Shown: one piece after another, positions 59,266 through 64,000 of the stretch | Layout of the letters: each line of letters starts with the position of its first letter | Numbering within the stretch: position 1 is the first letter of the stretch | DNA from: Anaerosphaera aminiphila DSM 21120 | GTDB taxonomy: Bacteria > Bacillota > Clostridia > Tissierellales > Peptoniphilaceae | Reading direction: 5' to 3' | NCBI RefSeq assembly: GCF_900129925.1 | Contig: NZ_FQXI01000002.1 | Coordinates: 103,497 to 167,496 of the forward strand | DNA length: 64,000 bases | The notes under the pieces: model-generated | The model's input: only the letters and a program-made list of their open reading frames with translations | The model's database searches: none | Told to the model about the DNA's origin: nothing | Program-made: the position numbers and the translations under genes

Positions 59266-62200
59266 ATGTCGAAGACGATAAAACATTTTTCTAAGAAAAT
59301 ATCTTTATTTTTGGCATTAATAATTCTTCTATCCACTCCAATTGAAGCTTTCGCCCAAGTTAAAAATGCTTATGACAATGAAGTGGAAATTGTTGAAAGT
59401 GAAAACAATGGCGAAGATGTTTCAGAGAGTGAGGATACTGGAAACAGTGTAGAAGAAAACGAAGATATTGACAATTCTGAGGGAAATAATCCGGAAGTTG
59501 GTTTTCCGGAGGAAGTAATTCCTGAAGAAGAAATATCGGAGGAAGTACAAGCATTAGTAGAGGTAGTTACAAATTCACAGAGAGAAGAAATTACAAGTGA
59601 AGAAGAAGTTGTAATCAATACAGAAATTAGAAACTATGGCAATGATGTTGCTAGAAACCTTGTATACAATTTTGAACTTCCGGAAGGACTTGAATTTGTA
59701 AATATAAATTATTCCTCAAATATGGAAGTCAATGGTAATTTTTACAGTGCTTATTTTGGAGACTTAAATCCAAATGAGGTAATTAATGTAGAAATAACAT
59801 TAAAGACAACGGCAACAGTAGAATCCGGAAGAATTCAATTCATGAATACTGTGCAAGGAGATAATATAAGTGAAGTAGAAAGTTCTACAAGCTTCAATGT
59901 TGTCGCAAAGGGTGAAAAGTCAATAATAAAGGCAGGAACTTATCCGGGAGCTTCAACTGGAGAAGTTAAATTTACGATAGATAGTGGAGATCCGTTAGTA
60001 GATTTAACAGCAGCGATTCAAGAAGCAATAGAAGCCATGGAAGAAAATGATGAAATATCTTTTAGAAGTATGCTTCCACAAAGAGATGTATCATCAGAGG
60101 GAATAGATATTGAATTAAAAACTGTATATGAGCCAGTGGCAAATAGTAAATATAAATTGGACGATTATTTAAATAATCCTTTAAAAATATATTTACAAGC
60201 TAAATATGAAGGTGGAGAAACTGGTGGTACAGAAGAAGGAATTGATGTTACTGACAAATTAACTCCAAAAGATTATGAATTCAGTATAGACGATGTATTA
60301 AATGGTGCTTCTAAAATAATACCGGTAAAAATTGAAGGATACACTGACAGTAATGAGTATTTGGAAACAACCTTTGCAGTGTCTTTTGACATGAGCTCAT
60401 TTAAAAAAGCAAATGGCTCATCATTAGAAGGTTATTTATCAGTAAAACCTGGTGGAAGTGGAACTGAAGCGAAACCTGTAATTACAATAAGATTTGTAGA
60501 AGTATCACTACCGGAAGGACCACTAGGCGGAATTGCGCTGAATAAAACAGTGAAAAACACAATTACTAATACAGAATATCTAGATACTGTGGATGCTGAA
60601 GCAGGGCAAATTGTAGAATATAAAATTGATGTAACTAATAATTCAAATATTACACAAAAGATTTATATAGAAGATCCAATCCAAGATGGTTTGGAAAATT
60701 TAAAACTAATTTCTTCTGAATTTATGTCAAATGATGGGGTGGATATTTTTATTGAGGACACTCTTGCTTCTGGAGAAACAAAGCCATATATTTATCAGGC
60801 TGAAATTGGTTTATCAGCAGTAGGAAAAACCATAACGAATATAGCATCTGCAGATAAATTAACAGAGTATACAGGAGAAATAACAGCAGCTGACAGAATA
60901 GCCATAAATAGAGCAAACGATGGTGATACTGTTACTTTGAAAAGTGGAAAAACTGGTGTAGTATACGGAAAAGTTTTTTGGCTTACTGAAGGTAAAACAA
61001 CTGATAGTGCTAATGTTGTTGTAAAACAAATATATACAGAATATTCAGGAACTAAGATTTGGATAAACGAAGATAATTTAGAGGAGGAACGTCCTTCTAA
61101 AATAGAGGTGGAGTTATACAAGAGAACTGATGAAAGCTCAGTACTGATAGATACCAGAGAAGTAACTGAAACTGGAGGTTGGAACTATAAGTTCACTGAT
61201 TTAATAAAATATGAAAATGGAAAAGAAATTGACTATTTTGTAAAAGAAAAATTCTATGACGAAGATAAAGAAAAAGAATTAGACTATATTTCTAAGTATC
61301 CTGGTACAGACATAGAAAATACCTATGCGCCACGAAATACATCACTAGAAGTGTCAAAAGTATGGAATGATGGAAAGAATCAGGATGGTATAAGACCGGA
61401 AAATGTAACAATTCAGCTTTTTGTTAAAGCAAAAGGCTCAACTGAAGAAGCTAAATTCAAAGAAGAAAAAATATTAAACGAGGATAATAAATGGTATTGT
61501 AACTGGACAGATTTACCGAAATATGACGGTGAAACTGAATTAGAATATAGCGTAAAAGAAATACCGGTTCCGGGATATAATGATGAAGAACAAGGTCTTC
61601 AAACAACTGGAGATAGAGGAGTAATAATAATTACTAATACTCATGTTCCGGAAGTACGTGAAGATTTAAAGGGATCTAAGACTTGGAACGATGATGATAA
61701 TAAATATGAGAAACGTCCAAGTGAAATCACTGTAAATTTATTGGCAGATGGTAAAATTGTAGAAAGCAAAATAGTAACCGAACAAGATAGTTGGAGCTAT
61801 GAATTTACTAATAAGCCTACGTATAAAGAAGGTAAAGAAATAGTTTATACTATTACAGAAAATCCAGTTGAAAATTACAAAACTACAATTGAAGGTTTTA
61901 ATATTACCAACAATTATGACAGATCTTCTTTCACAGCAACAAAAGTATGGGAAGGCGAAGAAAAAGTAACTCGTCCTACCATGAATTTTGAATTGTGGAG
62001 AAAAATTGAAGGGAAAACCGATGAAAAGGTTCCTGGAGAACTTGTTAGGAAAATAACTGGAACAGAGACAACAGCAATATGGAATGACTTAAACAAGACA
62101 AATGCTGCTGGAGAAGGATATACATTCTATGTAAAAGAAAATTTTGCAGAAAAGAATGTAACAAATGGTAACTGGACACTGGGAAGTTTTGACTTTGAAA

Positions 62201-64000
62201 CAAATTCTATTACAAATAAAGTAAATGCCCCAGTAGGAAAACTTACTATTACAAAAGAACTTCAAAATGAACTACAAACACGTGCTAAGAGATCTATAGA
62301 TGACCAAGGTAGATTGGTCTTTGAAGTTACAGTAACGGGACCATATGGTTATAATGAAGTGGTTAAATTAACTGCAGGAGAATCCCATACACTTGAAAAT
62401 TTGTACTATGGTGAATACACAATTTCAGAAACACAAGCTCATGGTTATGTTCCAAGCTATAAAGTGGGAGATGTAGAAACTATAACAGGACCTGCAAAAG
62501 TTACGTTAAAAGCAGCTGAATTAGGTGCAGATGGAAAAGAAGTAACTCCAGCAGTTAAAGAAGCTAATATTATAGTAACAAATAGTAGAAAAGGCGGTAC
62601 TACTGACCCAAATAAATTAGATATAAAAGTAACAAAAGCTTGGGAAGGCAATATAGTAAAGCCGGACGTTACTATAGAACTTTGGAGAAAAGGTGTAAAA
62701 CTTGATGGAACTGCAATTAATGAACAATTAGGACAATTCCAAGCGACAACAAGTATTGAAGATGGGTTAAGCCATGAATTTAAAGGTTTAGCAAAACATG
62801 ATCCAAGCGGAAGAGAATTTGAATACTATGTTGTGGAATCAAATGTTCCGGAAAACTATGAAGTAAGTTATTCGGGAGACAAAACAGAAGGTTTTGTCAT
62901 AACAAATAAATTGAAAACACCGGAAGGCAAAATTACTATTTCAAAAGAGTTTCATAATGAAGTAGAACCGCAAACTCGTATGATGAGAGCGGCTACAGAC
63001 CCAATTGAATTTGAATTTGAAATAACAGGACCTAAAGGAACCTTAGATGGTATCACAGGTTTAACAAAAACAGCCGAAGGAAAATATACATTTAAATTAA
63101 AAGCAGGAGATTCTATAACTCTTGATAAAATGTATTATGGCGAATACAAAATTGAAGAAATAGGAAAACATGGTTATGTTCCTAGCTACAAAGTTGGAGA
63201 AGAAGCAGAAACATCTGAACCTGCAAAAATCGTATTAAAAGATGCTACATTAGATGCAAATGGAAAAGAAGTAACTCCAGCAGTTAAAGAAGCTAATATT
63301 AAAGTAACCAATAGTAGAGAAGGTGGACCTACCGATACAAACGGATTGGATATTGAAGTAACAAAAGTTTGGGATGGCGGACCAAAACCATCAACAACTA
63401 TAGAGTTATGGAGAAAAGGCGTAGAACTTGATGGAACTGCAATTGATGAACATGTTCCATATGAAGATGGAAAAGCAAGTTTAGTAACACCAGATAAGAT
63501 GGAAGGTGTTGAAGAAGACGAAATATCAACAACATTTGAAAAACTTGCAAAACACGACCCAAGTGGTAGAGAATTTGAATACTACGCAAAAGAACCTAAT
63601 ACTCCAAAAGATTATATTGTGGAAATAACAGGTGATAAATATACAGGATTTGCAGTAACGAATAAATATAATATTATAGCAGGTGCTTTTGAAACAAATA
63701 AGACTGTAGACGTATCAACAGCTAACCCAGGAGATACAGTAACATTTACAATTACAGCTAAAAATAGTGGTGCAACTAATACATTAATAAATAATGTAGT
63801 AGTAACAGATAATGTGCCAGATGTATTTGAAAAAGTAACAGCAACAGCTACAAAAGGAGCTGCAGATTTAGTAGTAAATGTAGACGGAAATATGGTAACT
63901 ACAGAAGAAACTACTTTAAATGGTGGAGAAACAATCACTGTAATAATCACAGCAAAAGTAAAAGCTGATGCAGAAGCAGGAACTTACGAAAATACAGCAG
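59266..64000 (+). CDS. giant Cna_B-repeat adhesin, 3' truncated by window edge
   Basis: Open frame of 1578 codons reaching the window end. SD AAAGGAGAG lies before ATG 59266. Signal peptide 1-33 (FLALIILLSTPIEAFA), acidic linker 35-100, a DUF11-like domain (about 105-210, VINTEIRNYGNDVARNLVYNFELPEGLEF), and the module homologous to surface protein D (about 275-600; NSKYKLDDYLNNPLKIYL). Cna_B domains follow (T-K-x-W-x-D/E...VTNxY pattern; about 605-985: SGTKIWINEDN, LEVSKVWNDG, GSKTWNDDDN, TATKVWEGEE). A tandem pair of ~243-residue units comes next (from about 985 and 1228), each a LTITKELQN/ITISKEFHN domain plus a Cna_B. DUF11 resumes at the end. K..N/D..E positions of Cna_B suggest intramolecular isopeptide bonds. 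The cell-wall anchor must lie beyond the window. Confidence 0.88.
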   Translation, partial: MSKTIKHFSKKISLFLALIILLSTPIEAFAQVKNAYDNEVEIVESENNGEDVSESEDTGNSVEENEDIDNSEGNNPEVGFPEEVIPEEEISEEVQALVEVVTNSQREEITSEEEVVINTEIRNYGNDVARNLVYNFELPEGLEFVNINYSSNMEVNGNFYSAYFGDLNPNEVINVEITLKTTATVESGRIQFMNTVQGDNISEVESSTSFNVVAKGEKSIIKAGTYPGASTGEVKFTIDSGDPLVDLTAAIQEAIEAMEENDEISFRSMLPQRDVSSEGIDIELKTVYEPVANSKYKLDDYLNNPLKIYLQAKYEGGETGGTEEGIDVTDKLTPKDYEFSIDDVLNGASKIIPVKIEGYTDSNEYLETTFAVSFDMSSFKKANGSSLEGYLSVKPGGSGTEAKPVITIRFVEVSLPEGPLGGIALNKTVKNTITNTEYLDTVDAEAGQIVEYKIDVTNNSNITQKIYIEDPIQDGLENLKLISSEFMSNDGVDIFIEDTLASGETKPYIYQAEIGLSAVGKTITNIASADKLTEYTGEITAADRIAINRANDGDTVTLKSGKTGVVYGKVFWLTEGKTTDSANVVVKQIYTEYSGTKIWINEDNLEEERPSKIEVELYKRTDESSVLIDTREVTETGGWNYKFTDLIKYENGKEIDYFVKEKFYDEDKEKELDYISKYPGTDIENTYAPRNTSLEVSKVWNDGKNQDGIRPENVTIQLFVKAKGSTEEAKFKEEKILNEDNKWYCNWTDLPKYDGETELEYSVKEIPVPGYNDEEQGLQTTGDRGVIIITNTHVPEVREDLKGSKTWNDDDNKYEKRPSEITVNLLADGKIVESKIVTEQDSWSYEFTNKPTYKEGKEIVYTITENPVENYKTTIEGFNITNNYDRSSFTATKVWEGEEKVTRPTMNFELWRKIEGKTDEKVPGELVRKITGTETTAIWNDLNKTNAAGEGYTFYVKENFAEKNVTNGNWTLGSFDFETNSITNKVNAPVGKLTITKELQNELQTRAKRSIDDQGRLVFEVTVTGPYGYNEVVKLTAGESHTLENLYYGEYTISETQAHGYVPSYKVGDVETITGPAKVTLKAAELGADGKEVTPAVKEANIIVTNSRKGGTTDPNKLDIKVTKAWEGNIVKPDVTIELWRKGVKLDGTAINEQLGQFQATTSIEDGLSHEFKGLAKHDPSGREFEYYVVESNVPENYEVSYSGDKTEGFVITNKLKTPEGKITISKEFHNEVEPQTRMMRAATDPIEFEFEITGPKGTLDGITGLTKTAEGKYTFKLKAGDSITLDKMYYGEYKIEEIGKHGYVPSYKVGEEAETSEPAKIVLKDATLDANGKEVTPAVKEANIKVTNSREGGPTDTNGLDIEVTKVWDGGPKPSTTIELWRKGVELDGTAIDEHVPYEDGKASLVTPDKMEGVEEDEISTTFEKLAKHDPSGREFEYYAKEPNTPKDYIVEITGDKYTGFAVTNKYNIIAGAFETNKTVDVSTANPGDTVTFTITAKNSGATNTLINNVVVTDNVPDVFEKVTATATKGAADLVVNVDGNMVTTEETTLNGGETITVIITAKVKADAEAGTYENTA
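62221..63660 (+). repeat. Tandem 243-codon repeat in adhesin
   Basis: Two consecutive units offset by 729 bp: for example the stretch encoding GKEVTPAVKEANI occurs at 62532-62572 and 63261-63301 with near-identical DNA. GYVPSYKVG, the KVTNSR end and AKHDPSGREFEYY also recur. The DNA differs elsewhere, so the duplication is not recent. Confidence 0.8.

Overview
The window is AT-rich (roughly 30-33% GC by eye) chromosomal DNA of a low-GC Gram-positive anaerobe. Amino-acid oriented catabolism (glutamate dehydrogenase, 5-oxoproline operon, M20 amidohydrolase), HrcA/CIRCE control, an S-box riboswitch, SLH-anchored surface proteins and frequent TTG/GTG starts fit the Tissierellia/Peptoniphilaceae (Peptoniphilus-like cocci). 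That placement is an inference from gene content; there is no rRNA to confirm it. No tRNA, rRNA, CRISPR array, transposase, integrase or phage gene was seen.

Layout. 1-6 kb: a 5'-truncated patatin, a Nudix hydrolase, a G5/3D cell-wall protein behind a promoter flanked by palindromes, a HAAS-like membrane protein and a CIRCE-controlled small heat-shock protein. 6-9 kb: a FIVAR/InlB/SLH surface protein. 9-13.5 kb: a tight five-gene run (pncB, radical SAM, unknown, HAD, TRIC-like channel). 13.7-18.2 kb: the operon pxpA / Nramp-like carrier / pxpB / pxpC / D-glutamate cyclase family. It is followed by a formate-nitrite channel, an AbgB-like amidohydrolase and glutamate dehydrogenase, so this 9-kb block looks like one glutamate/5-oxoproline economy. 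22.6-27.9 kb: a complete DUF3798-type ABC importer (lipoprotein, tandem ATPase, two permeases). 28-33 kb: an AEC carrier, SAM-riboswitch-metK, recD2 and comF. 33-40 kb: a YihY membrane protein, a two-component system, an aromatic-acid-exporter-like (FUSC) protein overlapped with an unknown soluble protein, and hpf beside a cluster of DnaA boxes.

41-64 kb is a surface-protein locus. Four consecutive large secreted proteins share a nearly identical C-terminal SLH cassette but have unrelated N-terminal parts (Pmp-like beta-helix, two unknown folds, DUF11/InlB modules). They are followed by a secreted seven-bladed RCC1-type propeller protein and a giant Cna_B adhesin that runs off the window. Modules are shared between these genes, and there are signs of recombination: one gene keeps only the tail of a DUF11 domain, and one has a frameshifted tail.

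The most unusual non-coding signal is a family of composite intergenic repeats (six loci, both orientations, 0.2-0.5 kb each). They are chains of imperfect hairpins around a G-rich core. The core can form either a 1-7-1 loop G-quadruplex or a long stem that uses the same G tracts, and the divergent copy near 36.4 kb shows compensatory changes. That copy also sits between two versions of the histidine-kinase 3' end and its terminator.
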